64,000 bases of DNA from Mercurialis annua (taxonomy: Eukaryota > Streptophyta > Magnoliopsida > Malpighiales > Euphorbiaceae): positions 5,683,001 through 5,747,000 of the forward strand of contig NC_065577.1 of NCBI RefSeq assembly GCF_937616625.2, written 5' to 3'. The position numbers were made by a program, and so were the translations under genes. This document shows positions 12,360 to 23,440 of the stretch, piece by piece; position 1 is the first letter of the stretch, and each line of letters opens with the position of its first letter. The notes below the pieces were generated by a model, which did no database searches, had not been told where the DNA came from, and saw only the letters and a program-made list of their open reading frames with translations.

Positions 12360-12533
12360 TTTAAACTAATATGAAAAATATACCTTTTAAAAAATATAAA
12401 ATACACACTTGACTAGTCAACCTTCAGTCTAAAGAATCTAACTTATTTTAGACCACAAAAGACACCAACGCACAATGGCAGAAGGAGCAGAGGCGGTGCC
12501 GCGGTGGCAACAGGCGGAGAACAGTCCGATCCA

Positions 12534-12974
12534 TCAAAAGTATGCAATCATACGCTGACCTTGCTTCACAAGTTCGGCAACTTCCATACACTTATCCTCC
12601 ATATTTTTACTCAGCAATACCTTCTTCTTCATCCTCCTGCATCGGCTAACGTCTTCATATTGGTCGAGCAAATCCCTGAGCTCGACCTGAATCTCCGCCG
12701 CCCGAGCTCTCCAAGTCTTGAAAGTGCTACTGTTCTTATTACTCTCCTCTTTTACCGCAACCGCCTTCTCCATATCATTCGCCAGTCCGGCGAGTTTCTG
12801 TAAGTTCATATAGTTGCTCTCCAAATTCTGTACGCTCTCTTTTTTCATTTTACTTTCGGGGCGAGAGTGTTTCGATGCTCGATATCCGAAGCTCTTCGTC
12901 GCGAATACGGCAACCACTTCAGCTAAAGCAGCAATACCTTCTACTAGCAAAACAATAATGGTATCATCAGCCAT
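12534..12974 (-). CDS. small coiled-coil protein 2 (CC-only, divergent N-terminus)
   Basis: The frame is open back to 13,016, but the ATG at 12,974 aligns with the MAD start of the paralogues, giving 146 residues. The C-terminal 105 residues closely match gene 1: NLQKLAGLANDMEKAV, a KTWRARAAEIQVELRDLL helix, the basic RCRRMKKK patch and LSKNMEDKCMEVAE. The N-terminus differs: residues 3-33 are still hydrophobic (IIVLLVEGIAALAEVV) but carry two Glu, and LGYQ has become FGYR. The TATA word of the paralogues is degraded upstream (CATAGGAG at about 13,071), so expression may be altered or lost. The 3' flank (12,400-12,533) is shared with genes 1 and 4. Function unknown; CC-domain likeness as for gene 1. 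Confidence 0.7.
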   Translation of the reverse strand: MADDTIIVLLVEGIAALAEVVAVFATKSFGYRASKHSRPESKMKKESVQNLESNYMNLQKLAGLANDMEKAVAVKEESNKNSSTFKTWRARAAEIQVELRDLLDQYEDVSRCRRMKKKVLLSKNMEDKCMEVAELVKQGQRMIAYF

Positions 12975-13429
12975 GAATGAGTAAAGCAAGAAAGTTTGAG
13001 GATTAAATTGCAGCAAAATGTTTGGTCTGTGTTTTTAATGGTACAGTGAAGGAAACATATTTAGGGCTTCCATAGGAGATCTTTTTTGACTTGGTCCGCC
13101 AAACAGATTATGTTTATTTGGTCCGCCACATTTGGTCAAATTTTAATGTTGATGAGTCAAATTTTAATGTTGATGACTCAAATTTTTTACAATTTTTACA
13201 ATTAAATATAGAATTGTACATCAATCAGTTCAGTTTAGTTCGGTTTAAGATCAATCAGAATCGATCAAATGAAGTTTTTTGTTTAAATAAACCAAATCAG
13301 ACTATAAGGAGAAAATTTACATATTTTTCTATAAGAATATTTGTAATTTTTACGGAAAACTTAAAAAAAATACATCACGTTTTTTTTTATATTTATATTT
13401 TTACTCTCCGTGCTTCAAAGTTAATGATT

Positions 13430-13790
13430 TACGCAGTTATCATAACATTATCGTAATCTTATGATAATATTATCATAGTGTTATTATGCAACATTATTTT
13501 ACGTACTTTATCAATAATTTTATCAGTATTATATCTTATCATAATTTTATCAATATTATATTTTATCATAATTTTATCATACGATTGTCATTAACCTTAT
13601 CATAATTTTTACATAATTTATTTTACATAATTTATGCACAACTAGGTAAACATTTTCATATCAATATCATAATTTTATCATAATCTTACTATACAAAGTT
13701 GTTTTATACGTACTTTATCATAATATTATCATATAACCGTATAATGTAAAATTATTTTACATACATTATCGTAACTTTATCATAACTAAT
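13430..13790. repeat. second TTATCAT-type repeat block
   Basis: About 360 bp of TTATCATAA, ATTATCGTAA and AATTTTATCA variants, like the block at 1,631-2,690. No open frame of interest. Confidence 0.6.
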
Positions 13791-13796
13791 GGAATG

Positions 13797-14660
13797 CTAT
13801 AAAATTCCACATCGGCAAGAAACGTAAGGACTCACGTAATTGCCTATAAAAGCATAACAATTGCCACTCAAAAGGGTATGTATAATTTTCACCTAATTTA
13901 TCTTTGAATTACCTATTATACTCTTACTAATTTTACCATCAGAGTGGACTTGGGGCCAGAGGCCCAAGATCCATCTCCTCTATCGCATTTTAGGTACTTC
14001 CATACATATGGATACATCCAGATCTACAACCTACATCCTCAGATCCATCATTTGTCACTGTCTATGGGAACTGAGTTTCTAAAATAACAAAATGCTATTG
14101 ATCGAACCGAAGGATGACCGACAAACCCGAAAGTCAAAACCCCACATGTCAAAAAGTCAGTACCATTGACTGCTAAAAAGAAGAAAGAGATGGAAGCACT
14201 GTCACAACCGCCGATCATATAAACAAGGAGAACCCAAGACAAAAGACCCTGAGAAGAAAGTGACGTAACAATAACAAAACGGTATAAATGAAGCCAATAA
14301 ACCACTCTGGTAACCGTGTACTGTATAGACACAAAACATGAAACGACAGCTAGAGAGGATGCGTTAGTGATCGAGGCGGAAGTACATTGATAACGAGTAT
14401 AAAGAATATCCACAAACTAGGGAAGCGCGGTGAACGTAGTTACGTGGTCCGCGTACCAAAGCATATAAGGAAGCCATGGAAGCAAAACTACATTCAATGG
14501 GAACTACCAACATCCAGTTTCAGCTAGGAAATACAGAAGGGGAAAATAAGGCAACCATGAACTCCTTTCACATGGTCGATAGCAAACTCCCTTACAACAT
14601 GATACTCGGGTGTGTGTTCTTGATGGATCCGAAAAGACGATAGGGTCGGTCTACTGCTGG
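13797..14660 (+). mobile_element. Ty3/Gypsy-like retroelement remnant
   Basis: The left part has LTR character: CCACATCGGCAAG, then a TATA-like CCTATAAAAGC, then ACCATCAGAGTGGACTTGG. At 14,482-14,643 a forward frame of 53 codons reads IQFQLGN...HMVDSKLPYNMILGCVFL. This matches the C-terminal part of Gypsy aspartic proteases (F.VVD.PSAYN.ILGRP.L pattern). It stops at a TAG after DPKRR. The rest of gag-pol is missing, so this is a heavily deleted, immobile copy. Confidence 0.5.
14482..14643 (+). pseudogene. Gypsy protease fragment
   Basis: A forward frame of 53 residues without its own start. The block VDSKLPYNMILG fits the second conserved block of the retroviral-type protease of Ty3/Gypsy elements. 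The catalytic DTG-type motif is not present in the retained piece. The element is dead. Confidence 0.5.
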
Positions 14661-14899
14661 GTATGGATGACCTGCACAAGGTAAATATAAGAAAGGGGAA
14701 CTTGGGCTTTGGGCCCCAACTTCGATGCTTAAATTTCTAAGGGTATTAGTTATATGTAATAAATGAGTGTAAGAAAAAAAAGGAAAGGAATAAACTATTA
14801 TCCTTTTAATAGACTTCTCAACATTATTTTTCTTTTCTTGGCGATGTGAAACTTTATTGTGTTCCATCATTAATCCCTCCAAAGAGTTTGTATCAGCTA

Positions 14900-16060
14900 G
14901 ATATTTGTGTTTAAATTTCCACTTGATACAGTCTGGTTTGAGAAATTGTAGCGTATCTGATTAGGGTTTTGTAAGTTTTCCAAATTTTGGATAACCTGTG
15001 GGAGGAGCCTATGCTTTCTTCGTTCTTCGCTACTCCCGCTCTCTCGAGCCTCAAAGAGCAACAAAACCACATTGAATCAATAACAAACATATAGTCCACT
15101 CTGGTGATCCTAAACATCGATAATCAAAAGAATGCAATTATTCTATCAATTCTGGGGTCAGCTATTCTCTAATCCGCTCTCGTGGCGCCAAATACTAGGC
15201 TCCTAATCTCGTAGATCCATTCAATTAGCCATCTCTCAATGTACTGATTAGACTATAATCAAACCTAGGGTAGCTAATCCTGAACATAATTAAGTACCAA
15301 GATTAGCACAAATTAAACTACCCAAAACATGCATATCATATTAACACAATATTTAATCTTTCATTCCAACCCCCAAACTAGGGGGCTTAGCCAATCATGG
15401 CTAAGTTCACAACACAACTAATTAAGAGATAGCTAAACATTAAAGAATAGAAACTAGTTATCTTTGTAGAAAATCCAAGAGTATGCATTCAATGTAAGAA
15501 TAACATCAACAATAAATGAAACTCAATCTTCAAATAAAACTTAAAAACATTCAACAATGGAGGAATTAATAGCTTGAAGATGATGGCACAAAACCCTATG
15601 AAAATTCTCTACACAAGGAATATTTATCTAGCTAAAATGCCGTGTCTAAAATTATTACAGCATAACCCTAAAAAGAGATAAAATGCCTTATATAGGCTAG
15701 ACAAAAAGGAAACAAAACACCTAGTACAAGAGTTATGTTGGGCTAAATTCGGAAGTGGGCCTTGAGCTTATCTTGTCTTGAATTCAAATTTCTGAGCCTT
15801 TTCGTTCTGTGGCTCGATCGAGCTCCCCACTTAAAAGGGAGGGCTCGATCGAGCCCTTGCTCCCAAGGAGCTGCTGGATTCATTTCTTCACGAGCTCCTC
15901 TTCATAAGTGGAGGGCTCAATTGAGCCCTTCCTTCTTTTACTCATTCTTTGCTCGTTTCTTCGCTTTAAGACTCCGCTTCTTTCCAGATACTTGAATCTT
16001 TCCTTCTTTATGCCCAAAACACTTTGTATTGCTCAGTTCTTCTTGAAATGCTAACACACA
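14900..16060. other. LTR-retrotransposon-like remnant with palindromic GGCTCGATCGAGCC
   Basis: No gene. The GC-richer stretch at 15,800-15,930 carries GGCTCGATCGAGCYC-type palindromes twice and a GGGCTCAATTGAGCCC variant, a pattern often seen inside plant LTRs. TTTGGCGCCACGAG on the minus strand (about 15,180-15,194) could be a primer-binding site. LTR borders could not be found. A (CA)n microsatellite lies at 16,078-16,093. Confidence 0.3.
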
Positions 16061-16189
16061 CAAATAAGCACAGAAACACACACACACACACACATACATA
16101 CACATATAAATATATAGCATATCAAAACGCAAAAAAAAAAAAGCATACGAAAATGACTGTAAAACATAGGTGTATTTTGTACCTATCAA

Positions 16190-16622
16190 TTCTCAACAAA
16201 GCATATGAACAAATAGGATTGCAAATACAATGAAGAATTGGCCTTAAGCTACCTAGTTCATCATATATCATTTTCAAATGAGTAAAATACCCTGTTACAG
16301 ATAGATTGTTCTGCTTAAAAGAATATATTTCTTCTTGCAAGTTTGAGATTCCCACAAAATATATTTGAGGAAACCTTTCTCTCAAATCTTCTCAAACATC
16401 AATTGCATAATCAATACATAATATACTTTCAGATATGAAATTACTTACAGCTTTTGTAATCCATGAACACACTATCATATTGCATCTCTCCCATGCTGGA
16501 AATGAGGGATCATTCCTGTAAGGAATTGCTATACTTCCATCTATAAACTTCAGTTTGTTCTTGGAAATTAAAGCCTTTATCATAGCTCGACACCATGAGT
16601 GATAATTGCTCTCTATGAGCAA
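16190..16622 (-). pseudogene. Copia gag fragment
   Basis: Two minus-strand frames (one ending in a stop near 16,390) together match the N-terminal half of the gag of the intact Copia element at 33.9-38.5 kb. Shared words include SKNKLKF.DGSIA, WERCN, ISNLQEEIY and a C.CNP.CS motif. A premature stop and the loss of everything after gag make it non-functional. About 190 bp beyond its start lies a primer-binding site (16,807-16,818). Confidence 0.75.
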
Positions 16623-16806
16623 GTTTGTGACTAAAAGAAGTGATGGATTCTCACTGGATGAACATAATAAGAATTTGAAGGAACATCTTCTAGTCTTGTG
16701 AAATTATCTGCCATTACTAACAAATTAATGAAGAGCAAATGATGTTTGTTCCTGAGAAAATATCTGTTTGGCAAATGAGAAAATGAAAAAAATCAGAGAG
16801 TAAAAT

Positions 16807-16818
16807 GCTCTGATACCA
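16807..16818 (-). other. primer-binding site (tRNA-iMet) of truncated Copia element
   Basis: On the minus strand TGGTATCAGAGC, complementary to the 3' end of initiator-Met tRNA as in many plant Copia elements. The residual 5' LTR would extend rightward from 16,819; its far end was not located. Confidence 0.65.
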
Positions 16819-17507
16819 TATTAGAATTTGGAGGGAAAATATATTTTTCTCATTAATTGGAAAAAGATTAGTTGGATAAGACGCATGCGTATTGGTGAAC
16901 AATTGAATCTGCATCACCTTCATATTTAGTTGTCTTCGACATGTTTGCAACTGTGGCATCCTAATACCTCCTTTTAATTAATGGTCAATGAAGCTTTCTC
17001 TGCTGCTTCAATGGCGAAGCTTCTACATCCGATTTCCAGCAGCACAAGACCGATTCTGCAGCAGCTCATTTGGCTCATATGGAATATAATAATTTTTCCA
17101 CGAGTCTGGTTTGTAATTTGTAGCATTTTGAGGCTTTTTATCATCCACTAATATGTAGTTGTGCTTAATCTAACATTTATAAAATGAAATATAGTTTACT
17201 AGTAATAAAAGTTAACTAGACATTCATTCACATTAGATTATACCAATTGTTTTTTATAGTGAGTTGGTATATAAATGTAGAAATTTATTAAAATTATTTA
17301 TTTCTATATAATAAATAATAAATTAATAAAATTTAAATTCACTAATCATATAATATTACAAGCAATACACACATACTTTCACAAAAAAAAGAAAAACAAC
17401 AATCCAACTATTATTGTTATCCACCAACTTATTTACGCTAATAAACGATCCATAAACATGCAACAACATCAACTCAGCGGAGGACTATCCGATGAGCGGC
17501 ATCTCCA

Positions 17508-17915
17508 TCAGAAGTGCACAATCATAAACTTACCGTCCTCCAGAAGTCCGGCGACTTCCGTACACTTCTCCTCCATGTTTTTGCTAAGCAGCAATTTTTC
17601 CTTTGTTTTGTTCCTTTGGCTAACGCCTTCATATTGGTCGAGCAAGTCTCTGAGCTCTGCCTGAATCTCCTCCGCCCGAGTTTTCCAGATCTTGAAACTG
17701 CTACTCTTCTTACTCTCCGTCTTTATCACAAGTACCATATCACTGGCCAGTCCCCTGAGTTTCTGCAAATTCATGTCTAACATTTTAAAGTTCTTCTCCA
17801 GATTGTTTATGCACTCTTTTTTCATTTGACGTTTATCATGTATATCTTTTCCGATTTGGTAGCCCAGTGCAGCAACCAAAGCGCCGGCGAGAGTAACGGA
17901 AAGTGGATCAGCCAT
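17508..17915 (-). CDS. small coiled-coil protein 3 (CC-only, short N-terminus)
   Basis: The start at 17,915 (MADPLSVTLAG) is chosen by alignment with the paralogues, although the frame is open to 17,939. The product has 135 residues. Most of the Ala/Thr-rich hydrophobic segment is missing: only about 13 hydrophobic residues precede LGYQIGKDI, roughly 17 fewer than in gene 4. If that segment inserts into membranes, this paralogue may be soluble or weakly bound. The coiled coil is also two residues shorter (ASDMVLVIKTES). The KIWKTRAEEIQAELRDLL helix and LSKNMEEKCTEVAG are kept, while the Cys of the basic patch is lost (SQRNKTKEK). The TATA region is conserved. Function unknown. Confidence 0.75.
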   Translation of the reverse strand: MADPLSVTLAGALVAALGYQIGKDIHDKRQMKKECINNLEKNFKMLDMNLQKLRGLASDMVLVIKTESKKSSSFKIWKTRAEEIQAELRDLLDQYEGVSQRNKTKEKLLLSKNMEEKCTEVAGLLEDGKFMIVHF

Positions 17916-17974
17916 GATCAGAGCAGGAAAGTTTGACAAGTCGAAGATAATTAAATTTGTGTAAAATGTTTGAG

Positions 17975-17982
17975 AATTTATA
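17975..17982 (-). promoter_or_regulatory. TATA box of coiled-coil gene 3
   Basis: On the minus strand TATAAATT about 60 bases before the start, in the shared GAGAATTTATAGAGCTGGT context. A CATGCATG (RY-type) word lies further upstream at 18,011-18,018, also present upstream of gene 4. Confidence 0.55.
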
Positions 17983-18019
17983 GAGCTGGTTTTTTGTTGT
18001 TTTTTCTATGCATGCATGG

Positions 18020-19495
18020 AAAAAATTTCATTTCGTTGGTTTCATACTTCTTGAATTGCCTCGAAGCTCATACTACAAGTCTCTCTTCATCTTGACTTTT
18101 TAGATGCATCAAAAAAACTTTCATTGTTGAGTTCTCAACTGAGTCTAATTCGAATTAATTGTAGTTTTTGATGTTCTTTTAATTGTCATTTTCTTTTAAA
18201 TTGTACTTATTTTATTTCAATTAAATTTAGAAGTTTCACTTCATTTACGTAAAAACTAAGAATTAATTTTTTATTATTATCAATACCCTTATTAATGGTT
18301 TATGAGTTTCCCATACAATATTTTACAAGACGATTAGAATTAAAAAGGGTGAAAAGCATGGTTGTCAAACCCGAACCGGACCGGCCGGTTCGACCGGAAA
18401 ACCCTCGAACCGGTCATATCAACATCCCAAAAAATAAAAATAAGATTTATTAAAATAAGACGAAGTAAATACTAATTATAAAAATCATTAAACAAAAGTG
18501 GTTTTATATATAAATATTAATTTTTTTTATGAATTAAAAATATATTAAACGTTAATATGTGAGTAACTATACTCTTCTACTCCATCAATTGAAATAAAAA
18601 GATAACGATATAACATATATTAGAATTTATTATAAAAATTTAAAATGAATAATTATTTTACAATAAATAAAATTAAAAAAAAATAAAAGAAATGTGAAGA
18701 CTAAATGGATAGAGGGTAGTTAAATAAAAAATGTATTCTTCGGTTAGTATAATTTATAAATCTTCAAACAATAGAGGCTATTCAAAAGTATTTTTCTTAT
18801 TAAATTGTATTTAAAAAAGTTAAATTTGTTAGAAATTTGAAAAAAAATTGAAAATCAAATTCGAGAATCTAATATGGAACATATATATTGTACAAACAAG
18901 TAATGTAGTCATCGAGCAATCTTTTTAATCACTTAATGAATTTTTGATATCAGAAACTACAGTCATGACATTCAATTCAATCACCATCCGACAAACCCTT
19001 CCTAAAAAAGAAAATACAAATTTTTCACAAAAAAAAACACAATAAAACTCTCAAAAAATAAAGAGAAAAAAATATAATATTATGAAAATAATATGCTAAT
19101 TTTTTTATTTTTATTGTTGAGAGGTCTTAAATCTATCTCTGATTCTTGATTTGTTTAAGGGATAGAGAATTTAATACAAAAAATTTAGAGTGGTTCGCAT
19201 TACAAATCGATCCTACTCCACTATTCAAACAAAACTTGAGATTTAGAATCCACTAAAATGAGATTCACAACGAGTTTTTTAAGCTAACTTCAAAATTGTT
19301 GCTTTATATAGCTAAACACCAATTATGAGATTTTTCAAAGTTAATTTCTAACTTATAAGGGTTGAATTTTCTTAAAACTAAACTCTAACTTTCAATCATT
19401 AGGAGTTTATAAGTTTACTCCAAAACTACAAAAAAACTAATATAATTTAAAGTTGTGTGTTTGTTGTTTCAAAATTTGTAAATTATTAATCTTAA
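18020..19495. other. AT-rich intergenic DNA
   Basis: No gene. At 18,358-18,420 a GC-rich segment (GAACCGGACCGGCCGG, then GAACCGGTC) stands out. It resembles the end of a plant DNA transposon, but no partner end was found. Confidence 0.35.
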
Positions 19496-19498
19496 AAC

Positions 19499-19564
19499 AT
19501 TACAAATAGGTTTATATTTATACCCAAAGCAATTCAAAGCAATCCGTCCTTTTATCTTTATTAT

Positions 19565-19625
<61 letters not shown>

Positions 19626-19783
19626 TACTATGCACATCCAAAGAAAAGGACGGAAAATGGCAATAAAAAATCCAAAAGCTCCATAAAAAAAAAAATCCAA
19701 CGGCTTACAAAGAAATCAACATTACAAATAGGTTTATATTTATACCCAAAGCAATTCAAAGCAATCCGTCCTTTTATCTTTAT

Positions 19784-19872
<89 letters not shown>

Positions 19873-19974
19873 TACTATGCACATCCAAAGAAAAGGACGG
19901 AAAATGGCAATAAAAAATCCAAAAGCTCCATAAAAAAAAAAATCCAACGGCTTACAAAGAAATCAACATTACAA
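19499..19974. repeat. tandem duplication carrying two long (AT)n arrays
   Basis: A unit of about 220-250 bp is present twice in direct order (break near 19,720). Each copy has the same sides: CAATCCGTCCTTTTATC before, AAAGAAAAGGACGG after. The array between differs in length, about 53 bp of AT (19,568-19,620) against about 80 bp (19,786-19,868). CCGTCCTTTT and AAAAGGACGG face each other, so each copy can fold into a hairpin. The Tyr/Ile-repeat frame read from it is an artefact. Confidence 0.85.
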
Positions 19975-20068
19975 ATGTCTAAAACTAATTCAAAATTTCC
20001 ATAGACGTCAATTCAGATGTAGGAGAGCCTTGGATTATGAACTATGAAGAATAGAACTGCCCTATTAA

Positions 20069-20390
20069 GGGCATCTCCAATAGTGGGAGTCAAAATAATG
20101 TAAACTTTACACTAAAATTTCACTGCTACAATATTTCATCTCTAATAGTCGACTCTATTTTTTACACTAAAAGAATATTTTCAATATATTCCTATCTCTA
20201 TTATAATGTACCTCATTTTTTATTCTATTTTCATTTCCAATAATGCTCTATTTTAACGCACACTATTATAGAGTGACTCTATATATAGAGTAAAAAAAAT
20301 AAAGGACACTATAATAGAGTTGAATATAGAGTACTATTGGAGAGAATTTTTACTCTATAGTGGTAATATAGTGGACTATTGAAGATGGCC
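20069..20390. mobile_element. MITE, PIF/Harbinger type
   Basis: A 322-bp element. The left end GGGCATCTCCAATAGT pairs with the complement of the right end (GGCCATCTTCAATAGT), and TAA flanks it at both sides (20066-20068, 20391-20393). The interior is made of TAGAGT / ACTCTA inverted words. No transposase. Confidence 0.75.
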
Positions 20391-21067
20391 TAATGCATTA
20401 ATATCTGTATTTTCATAAGAAAAAAAAATTAGCTAAACTTAATCCTCCACATAGAATTATAAACTATTTATAAATAATATATCACGAAGCGTAAGTACAA
20501 CAAATAATTCAATCATTCATTAACATATCATTGTAATTAATGAATATTTAAATTTAATTTTAAATGCAATAAATAGTATATTAATAGATGATTAGATTAT
20601 TTATTACTATACTTATACCACATGACACGTGAATTATAGATGGTTCATAGTTTTATACGATGAATTAGATTTATCTAAGAATTTTTCGTACTTTTATGGA
20701 AAATTTGTTGTTGTTACTTGCTATCAAAATTTCTCAAACACCAAAATACCAAATTGTTAGGTATAGTTATTATAATGTCTTAATATAAATATAATTTTAT
20801 TAAACAGGAATTAAGATAACCTAAGTATTATTTAGTCTATTTTTATTTGATAAACAAATAATTCATAACATTGAAAGTGAAACAGCCACTTTTAACTTGT
20901 TTGGGAAAAAATGGAAAAAAAAAGCATACACACACTTTACAAATTCAAACTCAGATCTAAAGGATCTGACTGACTTTGACCACACAAGAGCAAGAAGACA
21001 CAGTGGCGGAAGAAGCAGAAGCGGTGACAATTACCGGAAAACTGTCCTCCGATGAGCGGAGTCTCCA

Positions 21068-21532
21068 TCAAAAGTGCGCAATCATAAATTTCCCGTCCTC
21101 CAAAAATCCGGCGACCTCCATACATTTCTCCTCCATATTTTTACTGAGCAAGAATTTTGTCTTCTTCTTCCTACATTGGCTAACGCCTTCATATTGGTCG
21201 AGCAAATCTTTAAGCTCAACCTGAATTTCCGCCGCCCGAGTTTTCCAAATCTTGAAAGTGTTACTATTCTTACTCTCCGCTTTCATCACCACCGCCTTTT
21301 CCATATCATTCGCCAGTCCGGCGAGTTTCTGTAAACTCATGTCTACCATTTTATAGTACTTCTCCAGATTTTCTATGTATTCTTTTTTCTTTTGACGTTT
21401 AGCACGGATATCTTTTCCGATTTGGTAGCCCAAATTTGCCGTCGCGATTGTTCCGGCGACAGCTGCAGCGGTTAATGTACAAGTGCCGGCTACTACGGCA
21501 CCGACTAGAGAAGCTGTAATTGGATCAGCCAT
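21068..21532 (-). CDS. small coiled-coil protein 4 (CC-only, full-length type)
   Basis: The start at 21,532 (MADPITASLVG) is chosen over the upstream ATG at 21,565 because three paralogues begin there. The product has 154 residues. Positions 5-35 form a long hydrophobic Ala/Val/Gly/Thr segment; 40-50 are basic (KDIRAKRQKKK). Coiled coil spans about 51-85, helix KIWKTRAAEIQVELKDLL 94-111, Cys/basic patch QCRKKK 119-124, last helix LSKNMEEKCMEVAG 129-142, end GKFMIAHF. This is probably the best representative of the ancestral form. Likeness to the CC domain of RPS5/RPS2-type receptors lies in the coiled-coil region, the central Trp and the K..EV...G.F tail. No NB-ARC follows: the frame stops and downstream DNA is non-coding. 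Confidence 0.8.
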   Translation of the reverse strand: MADPITASLVGAVVAGTCTLTAAAVAGTIATANLGYQIGKDIRAKRQKKKEYIENLEKYYKMVDMSLQKLAGLANDMEKAVVMKAESKNSNTFKIWKTRAAEIQVELKDLLDQYEGVSQCRKKKTKFLLSKNMEEKCMEVAGFLEDGKFMIAHF

Positions 21533-21626
21533 GATATGAAACCACAAATTAACAAAGAGAAGCAAAGATAATTGAGTGGCTGGTTTGTGTGTTTAATGAT
21601 GGGAGAGTGAAGTAAAATGTTGAGAG

Positions 21627-21634
21627 AATTTATA
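21627..21634 (-). promoter_or_regulatory. TATA box of coiled-coil gene 4
   Basis: On the minus strand TATAAATT about 95 bases before the start, in the family-wide GAGAATTTATAGAGCTAGT context. Upstream lie CATGCATG (21,649-21,656) and a TTGACT word (W-box-like, near 21,700). Both could be regulatory, but this is not shown. Confidence 0.55.
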
Positions 21635-21719
21635 GAGCTAGTTCTATGCATGCATGGAACTATTATGTGCACGTACGAACCACGCGTACAAAAGTGTTTG
21701 ACTAGGCAATTGATAATTA

Positions 21720-22610
21720 TGTAATTTATTTTTATAAAAATAATTTAAAATTAATATTTTTATGCTATTCATTTACTTGTGGTTGTGCTTATAGTGACGG
21801 AGCCAGAATTTCAACATAAAAAGGGCCAAATTATAATATGTAATATATAAAATAGACAATCTTAAAAATTAGGGGGGGCTAAATTGTCAAAAATAAAAAA
21901 ATTGGTGCTAATTTTAATAATTTTAAAATTTTAGAGGGGGTTATGACACTCTTATTGCTTGCATACCATTATTTATTCAAAATAAAAAAAATTTAAAATT
22001 TATATGAATAGTAGTTTTAAATAGATAAATTTATGAGTAACTAATCTCCTGGATATCCAAATCATTATCTTTTTCATTTTGATGATCAAATTTAACTTTT
22101 TACCCTTTAATTAGCAAATCAAAATTTTATTTCAAATAATTTTTTTGATTAAAACACATATGTAGCATCCGGATTTTGACAATCAATTTTACTTATTTTA
22201 TTTTGAAAAACTTATTATATATATATATATATATATATAATTTTATTTTAAAAAGGATTTTTTTAGTTCAAATTATACATATGACAAATATCTAATAAAA
22301 AACTAAAACACGGCTGGCACATAAATATTTTTGCCAGAAAACCTTCTATGATAATAAAATTAAAATTTAATAATTTGGATGAAAAATTTAAAATTTGGCC
22401 ATAAAAAAAAATTATTCACATCCGTTGCGGCATGTCATTCATGCAACAAAACAATTGTGCGTTAGTTATATGAAATTTTTAATGATTAAAAATATAGATA
22501 ATAATTAAAAAAATTCCTTTCGTACAATACTAATTGGCTTGTTGTAATATGACATGACACAATCAATTCATGGGATAAACAATTAAAATAATAAAAAAAT
22601 AGTTTGGATA
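21720..22610. other. AT-rich intergenic DNA
   Basis: No gene. A (TA)n run of about 26 bp lies at 22,214-22,239. The stretch 21,797-21,960 (GACGGAGCCAGAATTTC ... AGAGGGGGTTATGACA) looks like decayed transposon DNA. Confidence 0.35.
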
Positions 22611-22619
22611 TTTACAAAA

Positions 22620-22960
22620 TCAAATTACTTATAAATTTATCTTATTTTGTTATTTTAAAAACAATATCACTACAATCTTTGGCAGCATTAAATGTCTTAT
22701 GACTTGATCTTTTAATGGTTGCCACAAGTGGAGCTTCTTCCAGCTATGCATAAATTTTCTTCTTCTTTCTCTGATGCTAATCAATATTTTTTGCATTTAT
22801 TTTTTATCTACCTTTTGTTCTTATCATGCACATGCAAGCTATTCATAACGATTGATTGCTCCTCTTCTAAATACGAATATGAGAATGCTATTGAAAAACT
22901 TCCCATTAAGTTTATGATTATTCATCTTCAAACTCAAATTTAGTTGAAAAGGATTAATTG
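22620..22960. repeat. third, diverged copy of the module at 26,066 and 43,316
   Basis: This stretch matches 26,066-26,420 and 43,316-43,670 with many substitutions and indels (shared words AGCTTCTTCCAGCTA, TTTCTCTGATGCTAAT, GAATGCNATNGAA). At the point where those copies carry a MULE MITE it has the uninterrupted empty site TTTTAAAAACAATATCAC. The 74-codon frame here is not conserved as protein in the other copies. Confidence 0.65.
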
Positions 22961-23150
22961 CAGGTTATATATATATGAAATATTCTTACATACACCCCCA
23001 GTTCATATGATTAATTGCAGGTTATATATTTTAAAATAAATATTTAAACATTTAAAGATTTATTCAATTAAAATAAAATTCAAACAAACACCTTAAAAAA
23101 AATTATTGAAAAAAAAAAATAGATATGCGATTAATAATATTATGGGCGGA

Positions 23151-23191
23151 GAGAAGATGATTTTCCAGTTAACAAGAAAAATCATCTTCTC
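23151..23191. other. short hairpin
   Basis: GAGAAGATGATTTT (23,151-23,164) is followed after 13 bases by its exact complement (23,178-23,191). No surrounding gene. Confidence 0.5.
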
Positions 23192-23440
23192 CCACCCTTA
23201 AAAAGATTAAAAAGAAAAAAGCTTTTTAATTTTTTAAAAAAGGAAGAGCACTAGTTTTTAGAGAGGTACGAAACATTCTCAAATTGTTCTTGCTCGTAAC
23301 TTTTGACGCTACAAATGATAGCTTTGAATAGATAAATTTATGAGTAACTGATATCATGGATATCCAAACTATTGTTTGGTCATTTTGATGATCAAATTTT
23401 AATGTTTTTTCTTTTAATGTCTAAATTTTAACTATATTTT

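Noticed and set aside
12975..13016. Longer N-termini for genes 2, 3 and 4 using upstream ATGs
   Set aside because: The extra residues are not alike between paralogues, whereas the MAD start is shared by all.
14048..14413. Minus-strand 121-codon frame
   Set aside because: Lies in the Gypsy-like remnant, antisense to it, with no recognisable domain or promoter.
19628..19888. Minus-strand frame with a Tyr-Ile repeat
   Set aside because: Pure translation of the (AT)n array.
22719..22943. 74-codon frame with a hydrophobic start as a small secreted protein
   Set aside because: The frame is not kept in the two related copies at 26.1 and 43.4 kb.
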